Part shown: positions 6,555-15,749 of the stretch, one piece after another | Position numbering within the stretch: position 1 is the stretch's first letter | Layout of the letters: the number at the start of each line of letters is the position of its first letter | Assembly: GCF_029222925.1 (NCBI RefSeq) | Contig: NZ_JARHUI010000001.1 | Coordinates: forward strand, 744,986-808,985 | From: Algoriphagus sp. CAU 1675 | GTDB taxonomy: Bacteria; Bacteroidota; Bacteroidia; Cytophagales; Cyclobacteriaceae | Length of the DNA: 64,000 nucleotides | Direction of reading: 5' to 3' | The notes under the pieces: model-generated | The model's input: the letters and a program-made list of their open reading frames with translations, nothing else | What the model was told of the DNA's origin: nothing | Database searches by the model: none | Position numbers and translations under genes: made by a program

Positions 6555-8114
6555 ATGAAAAAGCATTGTATTGATCTTAGACAAACAGGCCAGTTTTCAT
6601 CATTTTTTTTAGACTATATAGAAGGGAAAGATGCGCTAAGACCATTTTATTCACACTTGCCCAAGCTGGAAAGCTTTAGAGATGCAATTGCTGCCAAGTC
6701 TTTTTCGAGCCAAGCAAGAGAGGTGTTGGTTGAGTCTCTCCTCCGGCAATATGAAGGGATGGAACTTTCACCGAAAGCTCAGTCTAATCTTGAATCGCTG
6801 GATGCAGCCAATACCTTTACGGTAACGACTGGACATCAGCTCAACCTGTTTACAGGTCCGCTTTATTTCATCTATAAAATCGTTTCTACAATCAAGCTTG
6901 CTTCTGCTCTAAAGGAAGCTTATCCGGAATATAATTTTGTTCCGGTGTATTGGATGGCAAGTGAGGATCATGATTTTGATGAGATCAATTATTTCAAGCT
7001 TGACGGAAAAAAATTCCAGTGGACTTCTCAACAAACTGGTGCGGTAGGGGATTTTGATCTTGATCAGGGCTTCAAGGATTTTCTAAAGACGGTTCCCTTT
7101 GCCCATGAAGTTTTCAAGAAAGCATATTCTTCATCGGGAAAACTTTCGGAGGCAGTGCGCAAGTACGTTGACGGACTATTTGGAGAGGAAGGCCTAGTAA
7201 TAATTGACGGCAATGATTCTGCCTTAAAGGCCCAGTTTTCTAAGGTAATGTTGGAGGATTTGTTTGTCCACAGTCCTTTTGTGGAAGCGACTGTAAAGAC
7301 AGAGGCATTGGAGTCTTTAGGCTATTCAGGTCAGATTTTTCCTAGGGAAATCAATTTCTTTTATCTGGACAAGGGAGTTCGGGAGCGAATTGAACAGCAT
7401 GGGGATAGATATGTGGTATTAAATACCGAATTGAGTTTTTCATCTGAGGAGATCAAGGATAAAATCAGAACCAATCCTGAGCAGTTCAGTCCCAATGTGG
7501 TATTAAGACCTTTGTACCAGGAAATGATTCTTCCTAATCTCGCGTATTTGGGCGGACCTGCCGAGGTGGTGTATTGGTTACAATTGAAGGGAGTTTTTGA
7601 TCATTTTCAAGTACCGTTCCCGGTTTTGCTCCCCAGAAACTTTGCATTGGTACTATCCGGAGAAATGCAGCGTAAAATTGAAAAGATGGGATGGGGTCCG
7701 GCTGATTTGTTTCAGAATTTTAAAGTTTGGGCTCGGGAGTTTGTGGAAGCAAATGCCAAGCTTGATATAAGCCTTGAGAAGGAAAGAATTGAGATTGTGG
7801 AAATTTTTGATAAAAAAGGAGAAGAAGCTGCTGATTTGGAGAAGAGTCTCATGAATTCCTTTGAAGCCGCCAAAATCAGATCTCTCAAAATCCTTGATCA
7901 AATGAGCAGAAAGCTCAGGAAAGCGGAAGAAAGGAGACAATACATCCAATTAGAGCGGGTTTCTGCTATCGAGGATTATCTCAAGCCAGGAGGTAGTCCA
8001 CAAGAAAGAGTAGTAAATATGATGCAGTTTTATCTAGCAAACCCGAATTTCATCCATGATTTGATGGAGGTTTTTGATCCTTTGGACTTTAGGATGATGG
8101 TATTGGAAGAATGA
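6555..8114 (+). CDS. bshC: Bacillithiol biosynthesis cysteine-adding enzyme
   Basis: A 519-residue cytosolic enzyme that adds cysteine to glucosaminyl-malate in the last step of bacillithiol synthesis. Diagnostic blocks are 'TTGHQLNLFTGPLYFIYKI' (about 91-109) and 'VPVYWMASEDHDFDEINYF' (129-147), plus the central 'PNVVLRPLYQE' and 'YLGGPAEVVYWLQLKG'. A C-terminal helical region (about 420-475, rich in E and K) matches the coiled-coil domain of BshC structures. Length is typical. The start at 6555 gives a complete N-terminus. The stop overlaps the next ATG (ATGA, 8111-8114), coupling it to the folate enzyme. BshA and BshB are not in this window. Confidence 0.95.
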   Translation: MKKHCIDLRQTGQFSSFFLDYIEGKDALRPFYSHLPKLESFRDAIAAKSFSSQAREVLVESLLRQYEGMELSPKAQSNLESLDAANTFTVTTGHQLNLFTGPLYFIYKIVSTIKLASALKEAYPEYNFVPVYWMASEDHDFDEINYFKLDGKKFQWTSQQTGAVGDFDLDQGFKDFLKTVPFAHEVFKKAYSSSGKLSEAVRKYVDGLFGEEGLVIIDGNDSALKAQFSKVMLEDLFVHSPFVEATVKTEALESLGYSGQIFPREINFFYLDKGVRERIEQHGDRYVVLNTELSFSSEEIKDKIRTNPEQFSPNVVLRPLYQEMILPNLAYLGGPAEVVYWLQLKGVFDHFQVPFPVLLPRNFALVLSGEMQRKIEKMGWGPADLFQNFKVWAREFVEANAKLDISLEKERIEIVEIFDKKGEEAADLEKSLMNSFEAAKIRSLKILDQMSRKLRKAEERRQYIQLERVSAIEDYLKPGGSPQERVVNMMQFYLANPNFIHDLMEVFDPLDFRMMVLEE

Positions 8115-8701
8115 GTAGTGAAAAGGAGCTTTTAAGAAAGGAATACAAGCAAAGAAGAAAAGAGCTTTCACGAGAGGAATTGGAAAGACTTTCTTTGAAG
8201 GTTTTTTCCAAAGTGGAAGCTTGGCTTGCTACACATGATACCTATAGGCATTTCCATTTGTTTTTTCCAATACAAAAACAAAAAGAGCTCAATACCTACC
8301 CCATTCTTGAATTACTGCAAAGAGAGGATAAAACGGTATACACTTCACGTGTAATACCGGGAAAGGCGATGCTTGAGACATTGGTTCTTCCTGCTCATCC
8401 TGAATTTGAAGAAGATGATTGGGGAATTCCAGTGCCTAAAGATGCAAAATTAACCGATCCGGATTTAGTGGAGGTGGTTTTTGTCCCTTTGTTGGCCTTT
8501 GACGAAAAGGGGAATAGGATCGGGTTTGGGAAGGGATACTATGATGTTTTCCTTTCCTCATTAGATAGGAGAGTTTGCAAGGTTGGTTTAAGTGTGTTTC
8601 CTCCAGAAGGCCTTATACCAACTAACCAACATGATGTTCCTTTGGACTTTTGCATTACTCCTGAAAAAGTCTTTACTTTTTCTCAGAATTCTTCTTTTTA
8701 A
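8111..8701 (+). CDS. 5-formyltetrahydrofolate cyclo-ligase
   Basis: A 196-residue cytosolic enzyme that converts 5-formyl-THF plus ATP to 5,10-methenyl-THF, returning the storage folate to the one-carbon pool. The signature 'RIGFGKGYYDVFL' is present, with GFGKGYYD at about residues 138-145. The N-terminal 'KELLRKEYKQRRKELS' matches the basic start of the family, and 'VFVPLLAFDEKGNRIGFG' is the conserved core. The final part 'HDVPLDFCITPEKV' is also characteristic (H-D-x-x-x-D). It overlaps bshC by four bases (ATGA). The next gene begins four bases after its stop, so the three genes probably form an operon. Confidence 0.93.
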   Translation: MSSEKELLRKEYKQRRKELSREELERLSLKVFSKVEAWLATHDTYRHFHLFFPIQKQKELNTYPILELLQREDKTVYTSRVIPGKAMLETLVLPAHPEFEEDDWGIPVPKDAKLTDPDLVEVVFVPLLAFDEKGNRIGFGKGYYDVFLSSLDRRVCKVGLSVFPPEGLIPTNQHDVPLDFCITPEKVFTFSQNSSF

Positions 8702-8705
8702 AAAT

Positions 8706-9203
8706 ATGAGATCAATTTACATTCTGATATTTGGAGTTGTTCTGGCACTATTTACTTCATGTAGAGAGGCCAAGGCCCAAATAGGAGACTATAATACCAT
8801 GGTTGGGGTTACAGGCGGTACAAATATAGGAGGGACTGTAAAGCAATTTGTCACTAGAAATGGTGCAGTTGACTTGATGGTTTATAAAAGATGGAAAGGA
8901 TGGGTTGGGGCATTACTTTTTGAGCACCATATGAATATTCGAGAGTTTGAAGGGTTGGAATGGTACGTAGGGGCAGGGGTTCATTATGGGATGTGGAAAT
9001 TGGGAAAAGGGGAGCCCCCATGGGTTTACAAGAGTACACAGGACTATACCGCTTATGGAGTTGACGCCATCGTCGGATTAGAGTACAATTTTGACAGGAC
9101 TAATTTCTATATCGGCTGCTATTGGAAGCCTGCCTATAGTTTTCAGGATTTTACCGATCTCTGGGGGGATGATGCGGCCTTTACCTTGAGATATTCGTTC
9201 TGA
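8706..9203 (+). CDS. Small secreted protein, probably an outer-membrane beta-barrel
   Basis: A 165-residue exported protein of unknown function. Residues 1-25 form a signal peptide ending in 'REAKAQ', a good signal peptidase I site; a Cys at 'LFTSC' looks like a weak lipobox (Phe at -3), so a lipoprotein is less likely. The mature part alternates aromatic and polar residues ('AVDLMVYKRWKGWVGALLFEHHM', shortened here) and ends 'LRYSF', the aromatic C-terminus typical of outer-membrane barrels. I start it at ATG 8706, after the cyclo-ligase stop at 8701; an upstream in-frame ATG at 8592 would lie inside that gene. It probably has no link to the folate gene other than co-transcription. Confidence 0.7.
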   Translation: MRSIYILIFGVVLALFTSCREAKAQIGDYNTMVGVTGGTNIGGTVKQFVTRNGAVDLMVYKRWKGWVGALLFEHHMNIREFEGLEWYVGAGVHYGMWKLGKGEPPWVYKSTQDYTAYGVDAIVGLEYNFDRTNFYIGCYWKPAYSFQDFTDLWGDDAAFTLRYSF

Positions 9204-9776
9204 TTTGAAATGTTGGTAATAATTTGAACCAACCTTTAATTTTTTTTCAAAAAAATAGCCGAATCACCTAATAAAAAGAACCATAAAATTCGGTTTGATT
9301 GAATTTTTGATTTCTAAAATTTGATGAATTTTAATAATTCCAAATTTACTTTAGTGAAATCCGTTAAACCTGAATGAAAATTTCAAAAAAATGCTTTTGA
9401 AGGCCATGAATCACGGTTTTTAATTTTTTTTCAGGTTATAATTTTTTTTTCAATGTGTAATCAAAGCAGATTTTCAGAAGATTGTTCTGTGAATGTAAAA
9501 AAATCATCATGAATCGGTTAAAATTTGTTAATAATACTTACTTTGCCAAATAATCCATTTTTAATGCCATTTAAACTAAAAAATCACCGTTGAATTTTAA
9601 AAAAATGAAAAAATTGTATTTTAAAAATTAAAAATTGACTTTATATTATTTTAAATTTAAAAATTGAATTAAATAAATAATAAATTATACATAAAGTATT
9701 TATTTAGTCTTTGCTACGTATTTTGAATTTCCGATCAAACAGATTTTCTTTACGAATCAACTAAACTAAATACCTT
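9204..9776 (+). promoter_or_regulatory. Long AT-rich leader upstream of susC
   Basis: 573 bases with no gene. The region from about 9400 to 9720 is strongly A/T-rich, with many A- and T-runs, and contrasts with the coding sequence on either side. Two near matches to the -7 consensus lie close to the susC start: TAGTCTTTG at 9705-9713 (one base too long) and TATTTTG at 9719-9725. I see no terminator hairpin after the upstream gene. It probably holds the susC promoter and regulator sites, and the susC 5' leader. Confidence 0.5.
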
Positions 9777-12700
9777 ATGAGAAAAGCTTTACTCTTTGTT
9801 GTTGCGCTTTTCACCATGGCCCTCAATTTTGAGGTGTCGGCGCAACAGCGGGTAATTACCGGAACGGTAATTTCCGACGAAGATGGACTAGGCTTGCCGG
9901 GTGCAACCGTCCTCGTGAAGGGTACGACAGTGGGTACTACCACCGATTTGGATGGTAATTATTCCATCAGCGTGCCTGCGGGTTCTGATGTCCTGATTTT
10001 CTCTTTTGTTGGTCTTGAGACCAAAGAAGAGGCGATCGGTAATCGGACCGTAATCAATGTAACCCTGACGACCGATGCTGCTCAACTATCCGAAGTGGTA
10101 GTAACAGCGATTGGTATCGAAAGGGAAAAGAAAGCCTTGGGTTATGCAGTTACCTCTGTTGGTAACGAGCAACTTGAAAACCGTCCTGAGCAAGACGTAG
10201 CCCGCGTATTGCAAGGAAAAGTGCCTGGTGTGAACATCACTTCCACCAACGGTATGTCTGGTTCTGGTACCAACATGGTAATCAGAGGTTATTCCTCTGC
10301 CACTGGTTCTAACCAGCCTTTGTTCGTTGTGGATGGTGTGCCATTTAATACCAGTACAAATGCCGAGAACGGATTTACTACTGGTGGTGCTGTTACTTCT
10401 TCCCGTTTCTTGGATATCGATCCAAACAATATCGAGGCGATCTCTGTATTGAAGGGTCTTTCCGCAACAGTACTTTATGGTGATCAGGGCCGTAACGGTG
10501 TAGTTTTGATTACTACTAAGTCCGGTGCTTCCAAGCGTAAAGCTGCCGAGGTTACTATCAACCAGTCCGTATTTACCAACGAAGCTGCTTCCTTGCCTAC
10601 TTATGGTCAGGTTTATGGTAACGGTTTCCAGCAGGCTCCTGGTTTCTTCTTCTCTAACTTCGGTCCGAGAATGGATTTGGGACTTACTGTTAATCACCCA
10701 TATGCAACCTCTTCTGTTGCCGCAATTAGAAACGCGTTCCCTGAGTTTTTCAATGCAGATGGAACCCCTGTTAAATACGAGTACAAGGCTTATGCTGACC
10801 CTTCTGAGGTTTTCTTCAGACAAGGTTTGATCAGCAATACTTCAGTTCAAGTTTCTGGCGCTTCTCAAAACACCAGCTACAATGCTAGCTTTGGTTATAC
10901 TGATGAGCAGGGCTTTACTCCTGGAAATGATTTGAAGAAGTACAACTTCGGATTAGGTATAAACTCTGCGGTTACTGATAAGCTTTCTGTGAAGTCTTCC
11001 TTCACTTTTGCAATTACCGATCTACAGACTCCTCCAGTTAACGCAGCATTTGGTTCCGGACCATCTGGAGGTATTCCATCTGTCTTCGCTCACGTTTTGT
11101 ATACGCCTCGCTCAGTGGATTTGGGAGGTCTTCCTTGGGAAAATCCAGTTGACAGAAGCTCTGTTTACTACAGAGGTGGTAACGATATTGTAAACCCAAT
11201 TTGGTTGGTAAACAATTATTCAAACACATCTGACGTACACCGTTTCTTCAATTCCACTTCCTTGAACTACGATATCAATGACGACTTCTCAGTGACGTAC
11301 CGTATCGGTTTGGATACCTATACAGAAATGCAGGAGGCAAGATATAACAAGGGAGGACCTTCAGCTAGTTTGGCTACCCAATCAGGTTACTATCGTACCA
11401 CAAACATCACTAATACCATTTGGAACCAAGACTTGGTAATCAACTGGAAGAAGCAGTTTTCTGATGATTTTGGTATGAGTGCATTGATCGGTGGAAACTC
11501 TCGTTATGACAGTTACATGCAAAACGGAGTGGCTTCTCAGGGCCAATTGGCTTTCGGTCTATTCCGTCACTCAAACTTCACACAGTCATCTTCTAATGAT
11601 GCTTATACCGGTAGTTCACTGAATAGAACTCAAGAAGAAAGAAGAATGGGGGTTTATGCCAACGTGACTTTGGACTATGCAAACTACCTTTATTTGAATC
11701 TTTCCGCCCGAAATGACTGGACTTCAACCGTAGAGAAGGAAAACAGAAGAATCCTTTATCCAGGAGCATCTGTTTCGTTCATTCCTACCACTGCATTCAA
11801 TTGGAATTCCAGCACTTTAAATGACTTGAAATTGAGATTGGGTTATGGTACTTCTGCCGGTTTCCCTTCTCCATACAGAACTAGAAACGTTTTGGCACAA
11901 AGTGCAAGAGCATTTGACAGGGATGGAACTGTAACTCAGACTCACTCCGTATCCAACTTGTTGGGTAACCCTAACTTGAAGCCTGAGCTTCATGAGGAAG
12001 TTGAATTTGGTGTTGAAGCTGTAATGTTCAATAACAAATTGACTTTCGATCTTTCTTTGTACCAGAAGAACACCAGAGACTTGATCACTCAAGCTCCAAT
12101 TGACCCATCAACTGGTTTTACATCTACAGCTATCAACATTGGTAGAATCCGTAACAGAGGTGTCGAATTCCAGGCAACTGTTACTCCGGTATCAACTGCT
12201 TCTGGATTTACTTGGAATTCCACTGTAAACTGGGGTATGTACAGATCTATGACCATGGAATTGGGTGGTGGATTGGAAGAGATCGTTGTTGCTGGTTTCA
12301 CTACCTTGGGTAACTTCGCTATTCCTGGACAGCCATTCAATATCATCAAAGGTATTGGTTTTGATAGAGATGAGCAGACTGGACAGCCGATCATTCTTTC
12401 CAATGGTTTGCAAAAGCCTGCCGCTGATTTGAAAATCCTTGGCGATCCTAACCCAAGATGGAATGGTTCCTGGATCAACAGCTTCTCCTACAAAGGATTC
12501 ACTTTGAGTGCTATGATGGAGTACAGACATAAAGGTGCTATCTTCTCAAATACTGTTACTGCAACATTGGCTCGTGGTGTGACCAAAGATCCGGTTGCTG
12601 ACAGAGAGTTGACCTTTATCATGCCAGGTGTGAAGGAAGACGGAACACCTAACGACATTCAGATCACTGCTTCTGACTACTTCTTTGCAGGTTATCAGGG

Positions 12701-12983
12701 TGCTACCGATGAGCCAAACGTATTCGATGGTTCTATGATCCGTCTTCGTGAGGTTTCTTTGGGCTATGAATTGCCTTCTTCTTTGATGGCGAAGACTCCA
12801 TTTAAGAGAGCTTCCATAGCATTGAGTGGTACCAACCTTTGGTTCCTTGCCTTGAACTTCCCTCCAAACATGAACTATGATACAGACGTGTTGGGAACAG
12901 GTGTTGGTAACGGTTTGGGTTTTGACTTCGTAACTGGTCCAAGCTCAAGAAGATTTGGTGGAACTGTAACCCTTACATTCTAA
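9777..12983 (+). CDS. SusC/RagA-family TonB-linked outer-membrane transporter
   Basis: A 1068-residue outer-membrane importer. Residues 1-22 are a signal peptide (cut after VSA). A carboxypeptidase-regulatory-like beta domain follows ('VITGTVISDEDGLGLPGATV', about 26-100), then a TonB-box-like segment LSEVVVTAIG at 104-113. Next come a plug domain to about residue 230 ('NIEAISVLKGLSATVLYG', 'GVVLITTKSG') and a ~22-strand barrel ending in 'VTLTF'. The plug motif reads LYGDQGRNG where most relatives have LYGSRAANG. It works with the SusD lipoprotein that follows 18 bases later. The substrate cannot be read from sequence: no glycoside hydrolase, peptidase or regulator is adjacent. Codon use (GGT, GTT, CCA, TCC) looks more biased than in neighbouring genes, suggesting high expression. 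Confidence 0.95.
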   Translation: MRKALLFVVALFTMALNFEVSAQQRVITGTVISDEDGLGLPGATVLVKGTTVGTTTDLDGNYSISVPAGSDVLIFSFVGLETKEEAIGNRTVINVTLTTDAAQLSEVVVTAIGIEREKKALGYAVTSVGNEQLENRPEQDVARVLQGKVPGVNITSTNGMSGSGTNMVIRGYSSATGSNQPLFVVDGVPFNTSTNAENGFTTGGAVTSSRFLDIDPNNIEAISVLKGLSATVLYGDQGRNGVVLITTKSGASKRKAAEVTINQSVFTNEAASLPTYGQVYGNGFQQAPGFFFSNFGPRMDLGLTVNHPYATSSVAAIRNAFPEFFNADGTPVKYEYKAYADPSEVFFRQGLISNTSVQVSGASQNTSYNASFGYTDEQGFTPGNDLKKYNFGLGINSAVTDKLSVKSSFTFAITDLQTPPVNAAFGSGPSGGIPSVFAHVLYTPRSVDLGGLPWENPVDRSSVYYRGGNDIVNPIWLVNNYSNTSDVHRFFNSTSLNYDINDDFSVTYRIGLDTYTEMQEARYNKGGPSASLATQSGYYRTTNITNTIWNQDLVINWKKQFSDDFGMSALIGGNSRYDSYMQNGVASQGQLAFGLFRHSNFTQSSSNDAYTGSSLNRTQEERRMGVYANVTLDYANYLYLNLSARNDWTSTVEKENRRILYPGASVSFIPTTAFNWNSSTLNDLKLRLGYGTSAGFPSPYRTRNVLAQSARAFDRDGTVTQTHSVSNLLGNPNLKPELHEEVEFGVEAVMFNNKLTFDLSLYQKNTRDLITQAPIDPSTGFTSTAINIGRIRNRGVEFQATVTPVSTASGFTWNSTVNWGMYRSMTMELGGGLEEIVVAGFTTLGNFAIPGQPFNIIKGIGFDRDEQTGQPIILSNGLQKPAADLKILGDPNPRWNGSWINSFSYKGFTLSAMMEYRHKGAIFSNTVTATLARGVTKDPVADRELTFIMPGVKEDGTPNDIQITASDYFFAGYQGATDEPNVFDGSMIRLREVSLGYELPSSLMAKTPFKRASIALSGTNLWFLALNFPPNMNYDTDVLGTGVGNGLGFDFVTGPSSRRFGGTVTLTF

Positions 12984-13001
12984 CCCCAAACAGACAATAC
13001 A

Positions 13002-14645
13002 ATGAAAAGAAAAATATATAGTTTATTGCTGGCTGCCAGTACCCTGTTTGCGGTTTCCTGTGATTTAGATCTATTGGAAAACCCAAATGCGGTTAATGCG
13101 GATACAGCATCTCCTGACTTCTTGTTAAACAGAATTCAGTTGGACTACCAGTCTCTCTTCAATACCATTGGGGATGACGGTATGCGTTTGACCCGGATCA
13201 TCAACCAAGGTTCGGCTCAGTATGAAGGAGCTTACACTCCTACCACTACCAATGGTTATTGGTCTAATGCCTATGCAAATATCCTTGCTGATATCCAGTT
13301 TTTGGAGCCCTTGGCTGAAGAGGCCGGGTTCAATAGACATTTGGGTATTGCGAAGACCATCAAGGCTATGGTACTATTCAACCTTGTAGACTCTTACGGT
13401 GATATTCCTTATTCTCAGGCTTTGGATCCAAACGAGTTTAACCCAGCAACCGACTCTGGTGAAAGTGTTTATAGTGCTGCCTTGGCTGCTTTGGAAGAGG
13501 CAAAAGTTCATTTTACTGAAACTTCTTCCGGCACTCCAAACGATTACTATTACGGTAGAAGCTACACCAAATGGGTAAGATTGGTTAATACTTTGAAATT
13601 GAGATATTACCTCAACACTAGATTGGTAGATGCCGGTGCTTCTACTTCCGGAATCAATGCTTTGATTGCTGAGGATAATTTATTGAAGGCTGGTGATGAT
13701 TTTGTTTTCCGATTTGGAACTACAAATGCTGATCCGGATTCCCGTCACCCACGATTCGCCGGTCAGTATACATCTGGTGGTGGTGATTATCAGTCTACTT
13801 ACTATATGTGGCATTTGACAGAGGCAAAAGGATTTGATGATCCAAGAGCGCGTTATTATTTCTACCGTCAGGTTACAGTAAACTCTACTAATCCTGATGA
13901 AATCGAGTGTATCACTCAAATTGCTCCTGCTCATTATTTGGTAGGTAATTTTATCTACTGTCTACCTGGTGAGAGAGGCTATTGGGGACGTGATCATTTG
14001 GATCCAGACGGTATTCCACCAGATGGTTTGAAGCGTACTGCTTGGGGATTGTATCCAGCGGGTGGTCGATTTGATGACGATTCTGCTGCGCCTGTGAATA
14101 ACCCTGCCTTGGGTGCTCAAGGTGCAGGTGTTCACCCAATCATGTTGGCTGCTTATGTAGATTTTATGTTGGCAGAGGCTGCATTGGAATTAGGCACAAC
14201 TGGTGACGTTAAGGATTATTTGTTGTCCGGCATTGAGAAGCATATGAATTATGTTAGAAAATTCGCCAAGGATTCTCAGGAAGGGGCTAAGGTAGTATCC
14301 TACACTGATGATACTCGTTATGAGGAATTGGTTGATGCTTACCTTGATTATGTCGATGGGGAATACACAGATGCCGAATCAGATGATGACAAAATGGATA
14401 TTATCGGTAGAGAGTACTGGTTGTCCTTGTTTGGTAATGGTGTTGAAGCCTATAATTTGTACAGAAGAACTGGTAAGCCAGACAATATGCAACCTGGTTT
14501 GGAAGCGAATCCGGGTGTTTTCCCTCGTTCATTCTTCTATCCAAACAACTACATGGTAACCAATACCTCTGCGGTTCAAAAAGCGGATCAGTCTGTTCAG
14601 GTTTTCTGGGATAAAAATCCTGCAGGTAACGCTTGGGTTTACTAA
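13002..14645 (+). CDS. SusD/RagB-family surface lipoprotein (SusD-like 2 type)
   Basis: A 547-residue outer-membrane lipoprotein that forms the lid of the SusC transporter and binds its ligand. The signal peptide ends in a lipobox with Cys20 (LFAVSC). 'DLDLLENPNAV' directly after the Cys, the TPR-like helices ('ALAALEEAKVHF', 'WVRLVNTLKLRYYLNTR') and the end 'FWDKNP...W' match the SusD-like group found with RagA-type transporters. The gene lies 18 bases after susC and 18 bases before the next lipoprotein gene, in one operon. Acidic residues after the lipid Cys resemble a lipoprotein surface-export signal. Ligand unknown. Confidence 0.94.
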   Translation: MKRKIYSLLLAASTLFAVSCDLDLLENPNAVNADTASPDFLLNRIQLDYQSLFNTIGDDGMRLTRIINQGSAQYEGAYTPTTTNGYWSNAYANILADIQFLEPLAEEAGFNRHLGIAKTIKAMVLFNLVDSYGDIPYSQALDPNEFNPATDSGESVYSAALAALEEAKVHFTETSSGTPNDYYYGRSYTKWVRLVNTLKLRYYLNTRLVDAGASTSGINALIAEDNLLKAGDDFVFRFGTTNADPDSRHPRFAGQYTSGGGDYQSTYYMWHLTEAKGFDDPRARYYFYRQVTVNSTNPDEIECITQIAPAHYLVGNFIYCLPGERGYWGRDHLDPDGIPPDGLKRTAWGLYPAGGRFDDDSAAPVNNPALGAQGAGVHPIMLAAYVDFMLAEAALELGTTGDVKDYLLSGIEKHMNYVRKFAKDSQEGAKVVSYTDDTRYEELVDAYLDYVDGEYTDAESDDDKMDIIGREYWLSLFGNGVEAYNLYRRTGKPDNMQPGLEANPGVFPRSFFYPNNYMVTNTSAVQKADQSVQVFWDKNPAGNAWVY

Positions 14646-14663
14646 TCAAAAAATTGAGAAGAT

Positions 14664-15611
14664 ATGAAAATGTTAAAATATAGTTTTGGTTTGTTGGCTA
14701 GTGCGCTGATTCTCCTAAGCTCCTGTAGGGATTTTGTTGATCCAAATATTCCTTATTCAGAGTTTGATACTGGTGCTTATTTGAGAACCATTGCAAGAAC
14801 CAGCACAACTTTCAACCTGTACAATTTGCCAGGATCTAAATTTGCTTTGACCCTAGAGGCAGTTGATATTGAAGATGGTGCTACTGTTGAAACGGTAGAG
14901 ATTAGAGTACGTCACAGAAGATTGATCCCAGGTGTTGGTTTGGAGTATACTCCTACCAATGATGTTTTGGTAAAGACTCTTCAAAAATCTGATTTTGCCC
15001 CAAATACAGAATCAAGATTCTTGAGAACTACCTTTGAAATTCCTGCAGCGGAAGCAATTCAAGCTGTTGGTCTTACTTTGGGTGATATCGAAGGAGCCGA
15101 TGTTTTCGAATTCCGCTTGGTATTGAATGATAAGTTTGGAAGAAGTTTCTCCAGTGACAACGTTACTACAAACGTTGCCGGTGCTCCTTTCTATGCTTCT
15201 CCATTCCAATATAATGTTGCGGTAGTTTGTCCTTCTGATTTGGGAGGTACCTATGATTTCGTTCAGACAAATATGGAATCTCCATATGGAGATTGTGACG
15301 GCGAAATTACTGGAACAACCACTTGGACTCCTGTTGCAAGTTCTCCTGGTGCTTATTCGATTACCGATGGAACCTTTGGATTCTTCGATTGCTATGGAGA
15401 TTCTTGGGGTAATGGTAATGTCCGTATAAGTGATGCTTGTGGGAAACTTACCATGTCCGGAACAGATAAATATGGAGGAACCTATACCATGACTGTTATC
15501 AGCGCAAATGAAACAGATTTGGTATTCCAGTGGCTTAACTCTTATGATGAAACAGGATTGGTTACTGTTAAATCTAATGCAGGCAAACCTTGGCCAGCAG
15601 ATTTGAGATAA
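14664..15611 (+). CDS. Third lipoprotein of the Sus operon, unknown function
   Basis: A 315-residue lipoprotein: signal peptide with lipobox LLSSC, lipidated Cys21, then 'RDFVDPNIPYSEFDTGAY'. The first ~185 residues look all-beta (Ig-like, 'LEAVDIEDGATVETVEIRVR'). After 'VVCPSDLGGTYDF' a second beta domain begins that is rich in G, T, W and Y and has paired Cys. Proteins in this position in Sus-like loci are often accessory surface binding proteins (SusE/F-like in role), but I do not recognise a defined family. It shares the highly biased codon use of susC and susD and ends just before the strong terminator at 15624, so it is the last gene of the operon. The fact that it has no enzyme domain leaves the substrate open. 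Confidence 0.75.
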   Translation: MKMLKYSFGLLASALILLSSCRDFVDPNIPYSEFDTGAYLRTIARTSTTFNLYNLPGSKFALTLEAVDIEDGATVETVEIRVRHRRLIPGVGLEYTPTNDVLVKTLQKSDFAPNTESRFLRTTFEIPAAEAIQAVGLTLGDIEGADVFEFRLVLNDKFGRSFSSDNVTTNVAGAPFYASPFQYNVAVVCPSDLGGTYDFVQTNMESPYGDCDGEITGTTTWTPVASSPGAYSITDGTFGFFDCYGDSWGNGNVRISDACGKLTMSGTDKYGGTYTMTVISANETDLVFQWLNSYDETGLVTVKSNAGKPWPADLR

Positions 15612-15623
15612 TACTCATTGGAT

Positions 15624-15658
15624 AAAAAAAAAAGCAGCGCATTTGCGCTGCTTTTTTT
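15624..15658 (+). terminator. Strong intrinsic terminator of the Sus operon
   Basis: GC-rich stem GCAGCGC / GCGCTGC (15634-15640, 15645-15651) with loop ATTT, flanked by a run of ten A on the left and seven T on the right. It is 13 bases beyond the third lipoprotein stop and could work in both directions. Confidence 0.92.
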
Positions 15659-15696
15659 ATTTCTTAAAATATATATTCGGAAAAGCAAATAAGCGA

Positions 15697-15728
15697 TTTT
15701 TTATTATCCTTTTTAACTTTTAGCTTTG
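15697..15728 (+). promoter_or_regulatory. Promoter of sucA
   Basis: TAGCTTTG (15721-15728) matches the -7 consensus exactly. A T-rich block at 15697-15700, 20 bases upstream, is a weak -33. Transcription would start near 15735, about 15 bases before the sucA ATG. Confidence 0.5.
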
Positions 15729-15749
15729 TCTTGTTCCCAATAGATAACC

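Noticed and set aside
10086..10823. A 245-codon frame on the minus strand inside susC
   Set aside because: It lies wholly within a well-supported SusC gene and encodes a low-complexity, non-family protein; it is a shadow of the plus-strand coding bias.
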